From positions 1 through 41,883 of the forward strand of contig CAKZUK010000129.1 of NCBI GenBank assembly GCA_937921775.1: a stretch of DNA of 41,883 nt. The letters are read 5' to 3'. Source of the DNA: an uncultured Saprospiraceae bacterium (GTDB lineage: Bacteria > Bacteroidota > Bacteroidia > Chitinophagales > Saprospiraceae). Shown piece by piece: positions 1 to 7,632 of this stretch. Position 1 is the first letter of the stretch. Each line of letters begins with the position of its first letter. Made by a program: the position numbers and the translations under genes. A model generated the notes under the pieces. That model was given only the letters and a program-made list of their open reading frames with translations. It was not told the origin of the DNA and did no database searches.

Positions 1-837
1 GAGGTAAGACATCTTAGCCGCCGAGCAAATCCTTCCGCTCAATTCCCTGCTTTCAAGTGGGATCCAAATACTGGAACCATGGATAAGGCTGCACTTGAAA
101 ATGTAGATTACGTGATCAATCTGGCTGGCGCCGGAATTGCGGATAAAGCTTGGACAAAAAAGCGCAAACAAGTCATCATTGATAGTCGGGTAAAAAGTAA
201 TGAACTGCTCTTCAATAATATCAAAGAAAGTGGAAAAAAAGTCAAGGTATTTCTAGCAGCTTCTGCTATTGGATTTTATGGTGATCGTGGAAATACAAAA
301 CTCACCGAATCATCTACACCCGGCACCTCTGGTTTTCTTGCGGAAAGTTGTGTCGCTTGGGAAGCAGCTTTCAAGTCTCTTCCTAGCATTAGCGAACGAC
401 ATGTAATTATACGCATAGGCATTGTACTTTCCACAAAAGGTGGCGCACTGGAAAAAATGCTGATCCCATTCAATTTTGGTATGGGTAATTATTTTGGCGA
501 CGGCCAAATGTATACCTCATGGGTTCACATTGATGACATATGTCGCATCTTCATTGCTGGTATCCAAAATGAAAAAATGTCGGGTATATATAATGGTACT
601 GCTCCAGAGCCGGTGACTGGCAAAGCTCTCGCATATGCCATCAAAGAAGCTAAAGAAAGTAGAGCACTAGTGATGCCGGCACCTGTATTTGCATTAAAGA
701 TAGGATTGGGTGAACGAGTAGAAATGCTGACTGCAAGCACGCGAGTTATTCCTCAACGAACTTTGGAATCGGGCTTTGAATTTAAACATGAGAATTTAGT
801 CGAAGCTCTGAAGGACGTTTTAGGAAGTGGGAAGTAA
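1..837 (+). CDS. TIGR01777 family NAD(P)-dependent epimerase/sugar-nucleotide-like protein, 5' partial
   Basis: The frame is open from base 1, so the N terminus with the Rossmann glycine motif lies outside the window; the ATG at 79 is internal. The visible part follows the TIGR01777 (YfcH-like) pattern: a WDP segment at the left edge, VINLAGAGIADKAW, the DSRV segment, ASAIGFYGD near the catalytic Tyr region, and a C-terminal DUF1731-type end (GLGERVEMLTASTRVIPQ). The family belongs to the extended short-chain dehydrogenases; substrate and physiological role are generally unknown. The last codons (GSGK) lie in a purine-rich repeat that runs through the stop codon into the spacer. The gene converges on the HAD gene, with a strong hairpin between them. 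Family assignment is firm, function is not. Confidence 0.9.
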   Translation, partial: EVRHLSRRANPSAQFPAFKWDPNTGTMDKAALENVDYVINLAGAGIADKAWTKKRKQVIIDSRVKSNELLFNNIKESGKKVKVFLAASAIGFYGDRGNTKLTESSTPGTSGFLAESCVAWEAAFKSLPSISERHVIIRIGIVLSTKGGALEKMLIPFNFGMGNYFGDGQMYTSWVHIDDICRIFIAGIQNEKMSGIYNGTAPEPVTGKALAYAIKEAKESRALVMPAPVFALKIGLGERVEMLTASTRVIPQRTLESGFEFKHENLVEALKDVLGSGK

Positions 838-870
838 AAAGTTGGAGGTGGGAAATTTTCCATCTAACGT

Positions 871-909
871 AAAGAGGACACTAAAACATAATGTTTTAGT
901 GTCCTCTTT
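871..909. terminator. Perfect 17-bp hairpin between convergent genes
   Basis: AAAGAGGACACTAAAAC at 871-887 pairs perfectly with 893-909 around a 5-nt loop. A T-rich run follows on the plus strand. It lies between the epimerase (+) and the HAD gene (-). The T-tract fits termination of the plus-strand gene best, but the A-rich left arm would let it act both ways. Confidence 0.8.
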
Positions 910-960
910 CTTTGTTTTTAAAATTTAGCTTGTCAGAACCGAATTAGGTTAACGGAAAAC

Positions 961-988
961 TTCCGTGTTCCGTGTTCCGTGTTCGGAC
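961..988. repeat. Short tandem repeat of about 7 bp (TTCCGTG)
   Basis: TTCCGTG is repeated about 3.5 times in 961-985. On the minus strand it lies just after the HAD stop codon at 995-997, preceded by TTGGAAG. It is one of several simple repeats next to stop codons in this window. Confidence 0.75.
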
Positions 989-994
989 TTCCAA

Positions 995-1417
995 CTACCT
1001 CTTAAAAACTTCAATTTTCTTAGTCTTAACAACCAAATCTGTAAACTTACCTTTAAATCGAGTAGCCTTTACGATATGGTTATCAATCCAGTGGTAGTTA
1101 CCTCCACGAGGTTTGTTCATCAATAAACCGTGGTATTTGAAATTGTGTTGAGCAAACCAAGCTTCTGAAACCTCCCTGTGCTCCTCCGTTCGAGAAGTAA
1201 AAAAGGTAATAATATGGCCTTCATCATACCATTTATTACACATCTTAAGTGCATCTGGGTAAGGCAATACAGTTGCCATACGCTCAGGTTCTTCATTGGG
1301 AACGTCATCACATACTGTCCCATCAATATCGATTAGGTAATTCTTTATATCCTCAGGAAGAATCGGGCTTAAGGCCTCTCCTTTCTCATTAAATGATTCA
1401 CGTAGTTCCTTATCCAT
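995..1417 (-). CDS. Small HAD-superfamily phosphatase-like protein
   Basis: 140 aa. HAD motif I is LIDIDGT with Asp30 and Asp32, followed by a segment rich in Glu and Asp. Motif II is FFTSRT at 72-77, and a late acidic motif lies in NYHWIDN. There is no cap domain insert, so this is a minimal HAD fold. Similar short proteins in Bacteroidota are often labelled phosphoheptose isomerase or generic HAD hydrolase; I see no basis for the isomerase label. Phosphatase activity is inferred from the motifs only. It is a single gene with its own candidate promoter upstream, and it converges on the epimerase gene. Confidence 0.8.
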   Translation of the reverse strand: MDKELRESFNEKGEALSPILPEDIKNYLIDIDGTVCDDVPNEEPERMATVLPYPDALKMCNKWYDEGHIITFFTSRTEEHREVSEAWFAQHNFKYHGLLMNKPRGGNYHWIDNHIVKATRFKGKFTDLVVKTKKIEVFKR

Positions 1418-1465
1418 GTTTTTAATTTTTCAAATTTTAGATAGATAGTATTATCATTGAAGCAA

Positions 1466-1497
1466 CAAAAATATAACAATTAGACATAAAAGGCCAA
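1466..1497 (-). promoter_or_regulatory. Candidate Bacteroidota-type promoter for the HAD gene
   Basis: On the minus strand TATTTTTG (1466-1473) matches the -7 consensus TAnnTTTG. A TTG at 1495-1497 lies 21 bp upstream, close to the usual 19-20 bp spacing to the -33 box. The ATG at 1417 would then have a leader of about 40 nt. Motif match only. Confidence 0.45.
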
Positions 1498-1573
1498 TTT
1501 TAGCTCTAATCATTGTGTGAAGAATACACTATGACTAGAGTAGACTACTAATAAGCTACGACTAAAGCTATAT

Positions 1574-2461
1574 CTAATTGAAATTGATAAAATCTTCAGG
1601 ATTGACGTGTTTTCCACGATACCAAATCTCAAAATGTAGGTGTGGACCGGTAGAAAGTGTACCAGAATTTCCAATTATGGCTACAGCTTCGCCCGCTTTT
1701 ACCGAATCACCGGCCTTTTTGAGTAGGGCTGAATTGTGTTTATAGAAAGTGATTATATTATTAGCGTGTTGGATTCCAAGGGTATTTCCAGTTTCTAGTG
1801 TCCAATCTGATACGAATACATAACCCTCCAAAGCCGCTTTTACTGGTGTATTTTTAGGAGCCATAACATCTACTCCAAGGTGTTTTTTGTCGATTGCGTA
1901 GCTTTCGCTAACAATTCCGGTGACTGGAGGAATAAAGTACACCTGTTCCAAAGGCATTTCGTTTGGGACAAAATTGGCCGTTTTGCTGAGTAATTCCTGC
2001 TCATGAAGCAATTCATCATTAGCAATTTCTTTGCGAAGTAGCTCATCTTCCCTGATTCGTTCTACATTCAGCAAACTATCGGGCATTTCCTCATCTACTC
2101 CCTCTTCCAGTGGTGTTTCATCCGTTGGTTCGCCGATCAGCATACGCCGAAAGTTATCGGTGTAAGCTTCGTGAGATCTCAAACTCTGCTCTAATTCATC
2201 AATTTCTTGGTTGAGTTCGATCAATTCAGCCTGTTGCTTAACATCTCCATAGCCCGGGATATATCGTTTCACTGGAGTCAATACGATGATAGCAATCACT
2301 AGAATCGCAACAGCCACAGCTATTCCACTGAGAATAATGTAGAGATTGAGCAAGGATAGTTTGTAAGAGCCAACTTCTTCAAAAGTCTCGCTATTCATTA
2401 CTCCCAAACGGTACGTTTGGCGAAGGTTTTCAAACCAGGATCGTTCCTCTTTGTTTTCCAT
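1574..2461 (-). CDS. Membrane-anchored M23 family (LytM-type) metallopeptidase
   Basis: 295 aa. A short cytoplasmic N terminus is followed by a transmembrane helix at about 36-62, a Glu/Gln-rich coiled coil at about 73-100, an acidic linker, and a C-terminal peptidase M23 domain at about 177-290. Zinc ligands and catalytic residues are visible: His194 and Asp198 in HLGVD, His242 in FYKH, and HLH at 274-276. The domain therefore looks active rather than degenerate. Such proteins cleave peptidoglycan cross-bridges or act in cell-wall remodelling outside the inner membrane. It is monocistronic by spacing, with 156 bp downstream and 448 bp upstream. Exact cleavage specificity cannot be read from sequence. 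Confidence 0.9.
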   Translation of the reverse strand: MENKEERSWFENLRQTYRLGVMNSETFEEVGSYKLSLLNLYIILSGIAVAVAILVIAIIVLTPVKRYIPGYGDVKQQAELIELNQEIDELEQSLRSHEAYTDNFRRMLIGEPTDETPLEEGVDEEMPDSLLNVERIREDELLRKEIANDELLHEQELLSKTANFVPNEMPLEQVYFIPPVTGIVSESYAIDKKHLGVDVMAPKNTPVKAALEGYVFVSDWTLETGNTLGIQHANNIITFYKHNSALLKKAGDSVKAGEAVAIIGNSGTLSTGPHLHFEIWYRGKHVNPEDFINFN

Positions 2462-2909
2462 AATGCTAAGAACCTTAAGTATTACACAAAAAATAGTCTG
2501 CTTATTGCTCAGCCAGGATTAGCCTGCCTTTAATTCAATCAAATATTCAAACCACATTCCTTATGGCTATCTAGTTTTGATTATTTGATTGCAGTAGCCT
2601 ATCTTAATTTTTTGTAGTTGCTAAATGTTGAGGAAATTAAAATAACTTTGCAATCTTTAAGTTATTATTTAAAGCTTCCTTAACAAGATTTGAGAATGGG
2701 AGAATAAGCGAGCAAATTCTAACGATTTCTCTTAAAAATCAAGAAATAAGAAGAATTCTGATCACTTTCTCCGAGTGTATGTTTGTGAAACAATTTACTT
2801 GCTACGAAGTATAATTCTAAGGGAATATTCCCCTCTTTTTCATCATTTTAATAAGTTGTAGGCATTTTTCATCGTAAGGCTCCAACAACTTACATCAGAT
2901 ATCTGATTT
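2462..2909. other. Divergent intergenic region between M23 peptidase and PorW
   Basis: 448 bp, AT-rich, no convincing ORF or RNA gene. It holds two plus-strand octamers matching the Bacteroidota -7 box TAnnTTTG (2572-2579 and 2643-2650). The region must carry promoters for both divergent genes, but I see no clear -7 match for the M23 side. Confidence 0.6.
2617..2650 (+). promoter_or_regulatory. Candidate promoter for porW
   Basis: TAACTTTG at 2643-2650 matches TAnnTTTG. GTTG at 2617-2620 is a possible -33 element with a 22-bp spacer, slightly long. It would give a leader of about 250 nt. A second -7 match, TAGTTTTG, lies at 2572-2579. Motif evidence only. Confidence 0.35.
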
Positions 2910-5759
2910 ATGTGCGAAATTAAACAATTTTTTAGTACAGGACTAATCGCTAAAAATAAACTATGGTTTATCCTCTTTCTTATGGTAGCCATTACGGCTT
3001 GTACTACCCAAAAGAAGAAAGGCGATGTATCTAAATTTCAGAAGTTTTACCAAAATACAACGACTGAATTCAATTACTATTTTAATGCTAATGTCCTTTT
3101 AGAAGAGAGTATTGACAAACTCAACGCAGAACATCAGGATAATTTCAATCAATTCCTTCCTGTTTTCAAATATGTTGCTTCTGAAAACCCTACTAGCGTA
3201 GCTAGTGGTCTGGATGATGCCATTAAAAAAGTAACGGTGGCAAAGACCTTGCACCCTGCATCGCATTGGCTAGATGATAGTTATCTCCTCGCGGGTAAAG
3301 CGCAATACCTCAAGCAAGATTACGAATCTGCTGAAGAAACGATGATTTATATGACTCGGGAATTTAGCCCTGAAGCGATGGCAGAAAAAGAAAAAAATAA
3401 CAAAAAGGCTTCTTCTAAAAAGAAGAAGAAAAAACGCAAGAAAAAGAAGCGACGTAAAAAGAAAAAAAAGAAGAAAAAGAAAAAAAAGAAAAAATCTTCC
3501 AGCAAAAAAAAGAAAGCGACTCCTAAAGACAAATCTGACGACAAGAAGTCTGACAAAGTGGTCGATAAAAACGATCAAGAAAAGCCAGACAAATACCTTG
3601 TAAAGCACCGTCCTTGTCATCAAGAAGGTCTATTATGGCTCGCACGAGTCTATATCGAACGCGATGCTTATGAAGAAGCTGAATCGATTCTCAATCAATT
3701 GGAAAACGATCCTAAGACCTTCAAAGACATTAAAAAAGATATCGCTCCAGTAAAGGCGCACTTTTACATGAAGCAAAAAAAATATGAGGCGGCTGTAAAG
3801 CCACTCGAAACAGCAGTGGCCAACGCCAAGCGAAAGGAAAAGGCTCGCTACGCATACATCCTAGCTCAAATACACGATTGGGCTGGCAGAGGAGATCAAG
3901 CTTACGAATATTTCAACAAGGCGATGAAAGCAAGTCAGTCATATGACATGGAATTCAGCTCAAAGCTAAACCTTGCTCAAAACGGCTATCGTAGCGGAAA
4001 ATTAACCGCTCCTGAAACCTTGAAGTCGCTAAGAAAAATGACCAAGGATATCAAAAATGAAGATTATCGAGATCAAATTTATTTTGCGATGTCTAACATT
4101 TCGATGAAGTCTGGTGACCGCCCTGAAGCAATTGCTTATCTTAAAAAATCCTTAGCCTATAACACTGGCAATACTGCTCAAAAGGCTGAATCATACCTGC
4201 TCTTAGCTGAATACTATTTCGAATTTCAAGACTTTGTCAATGCTAAAAATTACTTTGATAGCACACTGCAAGTATTACCAAATACAGACGAACGTTATGC
4301 AACCGTTTCAAGCTATAGCAACAACTTAACTGACATTGCTGCTAATATTGAAATCATTACCTTTCAGGATAGTGTTCTCACTGTGGCCAACATGAGCGAC
4401 AGCGATAAAAAATCACTGGCTCAAAAGATCAAAAGACAACAGGAAGAGGCAAGACGTGCTGCTCTTTTAGCTGGTAGTAAACCACAGGCTGTTAGCAAAA
4501 ATAATCCCAGAACAGCTTCTCGAAGCAGCGCAAGAAATCCACAAAGCACTGCCAGTTCCTTTCCTTTCTATGATGAAAAAAATAAGAAAAAAGGAACAAG
4601 AGATTTTCAAAAGAAATGGGGATCGCGAAAACTGGAAGATAACTGGAGACGATCTAATCGTCAGGGAATTGGAGATCTAGATGGCGACATTGCTGAAACC
4701 GAAGTCATTGATTTTACCTTGACAGACGAGGACATGGCGATCATATTTAAAGACATTCCTGACACTCCAGCAAAGGTAGCTAAGGCCAACAAGAAGATCG
4801 AAGAGGCCATGTTTAAACTAGGTATTCTTTACCGTGACCGTTTGAGTAATAATGAAAAATCAATTGAAACTTTGGAAGAGCTTTTAAAGCGCTACCCTGA
4901 TACTGAATTTGAAGAAGAGTCGCTTTACCATCTTTACCTAGCATATACCGATATGGGGGAAAATGCCAAAGCAAAAATTGTATTTGACAAACTAAACGGT
5001 AAATACCCTGAAGGTACTTTTGCTCGCGTAATCAGTGATCCTGATTTCTTACTTACTATGAAAAAAGAAGAGGAGAAGTTGACCAACTATTACAATGCAA
5101 CCTATAGTGACTTCACTGATGGTAAATATCAAAGTGCTTATGATCGCTCTGCTAAAGCACCAACAATGTTTGGTCCCAAAAATATTTACAAAGCAAAGTT
5201 TGCACTCTTAAGTGCAATGTGCCTAGGTAATATTGAAGGAAAGGAAGCTTACATCAAAGGCCTGAAAGAGGTGATTGCTAAGTTTCCTGAAACACCTGAA
5301 GAAACCAGAGCGAAGGAGATTCTTCGTTTACTCAATGGAGAAGCAGCAGTAGCCGAGACAAAAGCTAAGGAGGACAAAAAGAAAGGTGCGTTCAAAATGG
5401 AAGAAAACAAATTGCATTATTTTATAGTTGCACTAACAGGTAAGGATGAAGTCAAATTATCTGATGCAAAAAATGCGGTCTCTGACTTCAATAGAGAATA
5501 TCACAAATTAGATAAGCTACGTATTTCTAATGTTTATTTAGATACTAAGAACGGTACACCTGTCTTGGTTATCCGTCGATTCAAAACAAAGGAAAAGGCG
5601 ATGGCTTACTACAGTGGTATTTCATCCAACTCAGATGATTTTCTACCAAAGGGTGTTCAATACGTGATGTATCCTGTGACGCAGTATAATTACCGAATTA
5701 TTCTGAAGCAGAAGTCTTTAGATGGATATCAGGAATTTTTTGAAGAAAATTACCAGTAA
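2910..5759 (+). CDS. porW: PorW/SprE-like type IX secretion/gliding TPR lipoprotein
   Basis: 949 aa. The N terminus is a lipoprotein signal with lipobox ending at Cys31 (ITAC). Next comes the family pattern FQKFYQNTTTEFNYYFNANVLLEES, then many tetratricopeptide-like helical pairs, and the late segment KKWGSRKLEDNWRRS typical of SprE/PorW proteins. PorW/SprE is an outer-membrane-associated lipoprotein needed for type IX secretion and gliding in characterised Bacteroidota. The odd feature is a very basic insert at about 160-229 that includes 26 consecutive Lys/Arg residues (170-195), encoded by A-rich DNA at 3417-3494. The reading frame stays open through it. No secretion partner is adjacent; PorP lies 2.3 kb downstream. 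Confidence 0.88.
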   Translation: MCEIKQFFSTGLIAKNKLWFILFLMVAITACTTQKKKGDVSKFQKFYQNTTTEFNYYFNANVLLEESIDKLNAEHQDNFNQFLPVFKYVASENPTSVASGLDDAIKKVTVAKTLHPASHWLDDSYLLAGKAQYLKQDYESAEETMIYMTREFSPEAMAEKEKNNKKASSKKKKKKRKKKKRRKKKKKKKKKKKKKSSSKKKKATPKDKSDDKKSDKVVDKNDQEKPDKYLVKHRPCHQEGLLWLARVYIERDAYEEAESILNQLENDPKTFKDIKKDIAPVKAHFYMKQKKYEAAVKPLETAVANAKRKEKARYAYILAQIHDWAGRGDQAYEYFNKAMKASQSYDMEFSSKLNLAQNGYRSGKLTAPETLKSLRKMTKDIKNEDYRDQIYFAMSNISMKSGDRPEAIAYLKKSLAYNTGNTAQKAESYLLLAEYYFEFQDFVNAKNYFDSTLQVLPNTDERYATVSSYSNNLTDIAANIEIITFQDSVLTVANMSDSDKKSLAQKIKRQQEEARRAALLAGSKPQAVSKNNPRTASRSSARNPQSTASSFPFYDEKNKKKGTRDFQKKWGSRKLEDNWRRSNRQGIGDLDGDIAETEVIDFTLTDEDMAIIFKDIPDTPAKVAKANKKIEEAMFKLGILYRDRLSNNEKSIETLEELLKRYPDTEFEEESLYHLYLAYTDMGENAKAKIVFDKLNGKYPEGTFARVISDPDFLLTMKKEEEKLTNYYNATYSDFTDGKYQSAYDRSAKAPTMFGPKNIYKAKFALLSAMCLGNIEGKEAYIKGLKEVIAKFPETPEETRAKEILRLLNGEAAVAETKAKEDKKKGAFKMEENKLHYFIVALTGKDEVKLSDAKNAVSDFNREYHKLDKLRISNVYLDTKNGTPVLVIRRFKTKEKAMAYYSGISSNSDDFLPKGVQYVMYPVTQYNYRIILKQKSLDGYQEFFEENYQ
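3417..3494 (+). repeat. A-rich low-complexity tract encoding 26 consecutive Lys/Arg
   Basis: This tract inside the PorW gene is almost entirely AAA and AAG codons with a few arginine codons. The mix of codons breaks up long A homopolymers but leaves the tract prone to slippage. It encodes residues 170-195. Confidence 0.9.
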
Positions 5760-5843
5760 GAATTGGAATAGCTTTCTGACGTGAAGTTTATATAAGATTA
5801 AATAGGCTCCACGCTCGTAGTTCCTAGTATCTCTTATCTATCA

Positions 5844-5889
5844 AAATAAAAAAGCGTTTCAGACAATGTCTGAAACGCTTTTTTATTTG
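5844..5889. terminator. Bidirectional terminator between porW and biotin carrier gene
   Basis: A long perfect inverted repeat around AAAAAAGCGTTTCAGACA and its complement, centred at 5866. It is flanked by A on the left and T on the right, so U-tracts result on both strands. It lies between convergent genes, and is the best terminator in the left part of the window. Confidence 0.88.
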
Positions 5890-5965
5890 AGTTTTTTTTT
5901 TTCAAAACCGCTTGTATAAGTCTATTCTCGATAGTGGAAATATTCCAGCTTCCATTCCTAACTCC

Positions 5966-6445
5966 TTACTCCATCTCCAACAAAATTGCTCCCTTCTCTA
6001 CCGACTTTCCTTTTCCAACCAGAATCGATTTTACAGTACCTTCTCCTACTGACTTAATTACATTCTCCATTTTCATGGCTTCCAATATAAGTAGGCTGTC
6101 TCCTTTATTTATTTGCTGTCCGACTTCTACCATCACCTCTAATACTAGACCTGGCATTGGCGCCTTGAGGTCTTTCATTTTACTACTAGCAGTTGCAGAT
6201 AGTCCAAGCTTTTTTACCAATTGATCATATTCATCTTTTATTTGCACCTGATATTGATTCCCATTCACCTCTACGGTAATGGACTTTGCGTCAAAATCAG
6301 CATCCAACACTTTTGCCTTCGCAGCTTGATGGCCATTGAGCACATGAAATTGCTGATCTCCCATTGGCGTGATGTCCCAATTTTGAGTCTCATTGTCATC
6401 AAATTCAAATTCAAAACCTTCGTTAACTATGCAATTAAATTTCAT
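5966..6445 (-). CDS. Biotin carboxyl carrier protein/biotinyl-domain subunit of an acyl-CoA carboxylase
   Basis: 159 aa. The C-terminal lipoyl/biotinyl domain at about 92-159 carries the biotin site EAMKMEN, with Lys125 as the modified residue. The domain begins APMPGLV and ends GAILLEM. The N-terminal half is the less conserved strand-rich part usual in biotin carriers of propionyl-, methylmalonyl- or acetyl-CoA carboxylases in this phylum. No carboxylase or carboxyltransferase gene is in the window, so which enzyme it serves is unknown. It lies last in a minus-strand run after the bactofilin and AtpZ/AtpI-like genes, separated from them by a 27-bp tandem repeat. A purine-rich tail follows its stop codon. 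Confidence 0.88.
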   Translation of the reverse strand: MKFNCIVNEGFEFEFDDNETQNWDITPMGDQQFHVLNGHQAAKAKVLDADFDAKSITVEVNGNQYQVQIKDEYDQLVKKLGLSATASSKMKDLKAPMPGLVLEVMVEVGQQINKGDSLLILEAMKMENVIKSVGEGTVKSILVGKGKSVEKGAILLEME

Positions 6446-6497
6446 CTTTTTATTAATTCTTAAATTTCATTCTATTAGTCCTAGATCTTATTTGTGC

Positions 6498-6581
6498 TTA
6501 GCCTAAAATCTCATCCATTTTTATTAAGCCTAAAATCTCAACCATTTTTATTAAGCCTAAAATCTCATTTATTAGACTCAT
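6498..6581 (-). CDS. Possible 27-codon ORF of three 9-residue repeats
   Basis: On the minus strand ATG (6579-6581) opens a 27-codon ORF ending in TAA (6498-6500): MSLINEILG, LIKMVEILG, LIKMDEILG. Each unit equals one 27-bp DNA repeat. The ORF overlaps the last codons of the AtpI-like gene (stop 6565-6567) in another frame and ends 52 bp before the biotin carrier gene. AGGA lies upstream, but no strong ribosome binding site is seen. The 27-bp period keeps the frame open, which could also be chance after a tandem duplication. Expression is unproven. Confidence 0.3.
   Translation of the reverse strand: MSLINEILGLIKMVEILGLIKMDEILG
6500..6574. repeat. 27-bp direct tandem repeat, about 2.8 copies
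   Basis: Units at 6500-6526 and 6527-6553 differ at one base; a partial third unit covers 6554-6574. Unit core is AGCCTAAAATCTCA followed by an ATTTTTATTA-type tail. The units are contiguous without spacers, so it is not a CRISPR array. The right end runs into the 3' end of the AtpI-like gene. Confidence 0.9.
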
Positions 6582-6963
6582 TTTTATCTATTCGTCCTAA
6601 TTTGACCATGAAGTTTGTTTCAAAAATGGTGTAACAGAGATATACCAGTAGAAATGGAATGATGAAGAAGTCATCTGGAGGAGCAGCTATTTTTTTGTAG
6701 GCGACAACTAGAATAATGGATACGAATAACTTAGCTGCCATTGAACCAATCGTCACATTTGTGAAAGCTAATTTATTGGCACTCACTGCTGCTTTCTTTG
6801 CAAAAAAATGCACTACCAAACTAAACAATACGTACAGTGCAATGCTCAACCAAAAGAAGGTCACATAAGGTGCTAACACAGGTATGAAACCTGTGAGAAG
6901 AGCCAATATTGAGAATATAATGGTAAGTATACCGAGTTGAAAAAAGAAACTACGTTTGCCCAT
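6565..6963 (-). CDS. Four-helix membrane protein, AtpI-like (F0F1 assembly-associated)
   Basis: 132 aa with four hydrophobic helices (about 8-30, 36-55, 72-92, 96-116) and a charged tail. The ending FETNFMVKLGR resembles the small membrane protein that in many Bacteroidota sits between AtpZ and AtpB. That protein is thought to help assemble the ATP synthase rotor. Here it follows the AtpZ-like gene by 8 bp, so co-transcription is very likely. No atpB or other synthase subunit follows; a biotin carrier gene does. The stop codon lies inside the 27-bp repeat. Assignment rests on context and topology more than on motifs. Confidence 0.7.
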   Translation of the reverse strand: MGKRSFFFQLGILTIIFSILALLTGFIPVLAPYVTFFWLSIALYVLFSLVVHFFAKKAAVSANKLAFTNVTIGSMAAKLFVSIILVVAYKKIAAPPDDFFIIPFLLVYLCYTIFETNFMVKLGRIDKNESNK

Positions 6964-6971
6964 CTATCTAC

Positions 6972-7208
6972 TTAATTCTTCATTAAATCTTTAAGGACAC
7001 TATACATAACAACTACCAAAAAGACTAAAGCCAATATTGCAGTGAATATGGGTTGTTCCGTTGCGTAATGCGCATCTAATTTTTTTCCGATAAAAACACC
7101 AATGCCGATACCTATCAACATTTGCATTCCCATTCCAGAGTACTTTAAAGCTGCGTTATACTGCTTCTTTTTTGATTGCTGCGTTTTGCGTTTTTCCGGC
7201 TGAGTCAA
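6972..7208 (-). CDS. atpZ: AtpZ/AtpI family protein, TTG start, overlapping the bactofilin gene
   Basis: 78 aa: a Lys/Gln-rich N terminus, then the conserved ALKYSG segment, a Gly-rich helix (IGIGIGVFIGKKLD) and a second helix with VMYSVLKDLMK. This matches the AtpZ family, small helical-hairpin proteins next to F0F1 genes. The start is chosen at TTG 7206-7208. An AAAGGAAC stretch about 9 nt upstream could serve as ribosome binding site, and later ATGs (in GMGMQM) would cut into the conserved part. This start overlaps the bactofilin coding end by 53 bp in another frame. Gap to the next gene is 8 bp. Confidence 0.8.
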   Translation of the reverse strand: MTQPEKRKTQQSKKKQYNAALKYSGMGMQMLIGIGIGVFIGKKLDAHYATEQPIFTAILALVFLVVVMYSVLKDLMKN

Positions 7209-7632
7209 CTGTTTTGGTTCCTTTTATTGAATTATTATAAGATCCTGCGCCTGCTTGGTTACCCATTTTACAAGTAACATTAAACACAGCTCCAGATTGT
7301 ACGATAAGTTTATTTGTTTTTACATCACCATTAATCTTCGCAGTGTCGCGAACATTCAATGATTCAGCTACGGTAAGTGTTCCTTCAAAAGAACCTTCAA
7401 TAACGGCGTTGACGCAGCGTACTTCCCCTTCTATACTACCAGTAGGTCCTATGATTACTTTAGCACTGCAAGTCAATGATCCTTTTATCACACCATCCAC
7501 TCTAATGTCATTCTCCGCTTTGATTGCTCCTTCCACCACTGTACCATGTACCAATGTGTTTAAAGAATGTGTACCAGGCATATTTACTGGCTTCGTTAAG
7601 GAGTCTGTTCCTTTCTTCTTTGATCCAAACAT
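7156..7632 (-). CDS. Bactofilin (polymer-forming cytoskeletal protein)
   Basis: 158 aa. A short basic N terminus (MFGSKKKG) leads to the bactofilin core at about 26-125, a series of short Gly/Val-rich beta rungs such as VHGTVVEGAIKAENDIRVDGVIKGSL, and ends in a flexible Ser/Thr/Asn tail. Bactofilins form filaments on the inner face of the membrane and organise cell-wall machinery. In Bacteroidota they are often found just upstream of atpZ and the ATP synthase genes, as here for the first part of that order. The last 53 bp also encode the AtpZ start in another frame. First gene of its run. Confidence 0.92.
   Translation of the reverse strand: MFGSKKKGTDSLTKPVNMPGTHSLNTLVHGTVVEGAIKAENDIRVDGVIKGSLTCSAKVIIGPTGSIEGEVRCVNAVIEGSFEGTLTVAESLNVRDTAKINGDVKTNKLIVQSGAVFNVTCKMGNQAGAGSYNNSIKGTKTVDSAGKTQNAAIKKEAV

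Noticed and set aside
3270-3623. Open frame of 117 aa on the minus strand, very rich in Phe and Leu
   Set aside because: It is the antisense of the Lys-rich tract in PorW: AAA/AAG codons read backwards give Phe and Leu. It looks like a membrane protein only for that reason.
6500-6574. Possible CRISPR array
   Set aside because: Repeat units are directly adjacent with no spacers, and no cas genes are present.
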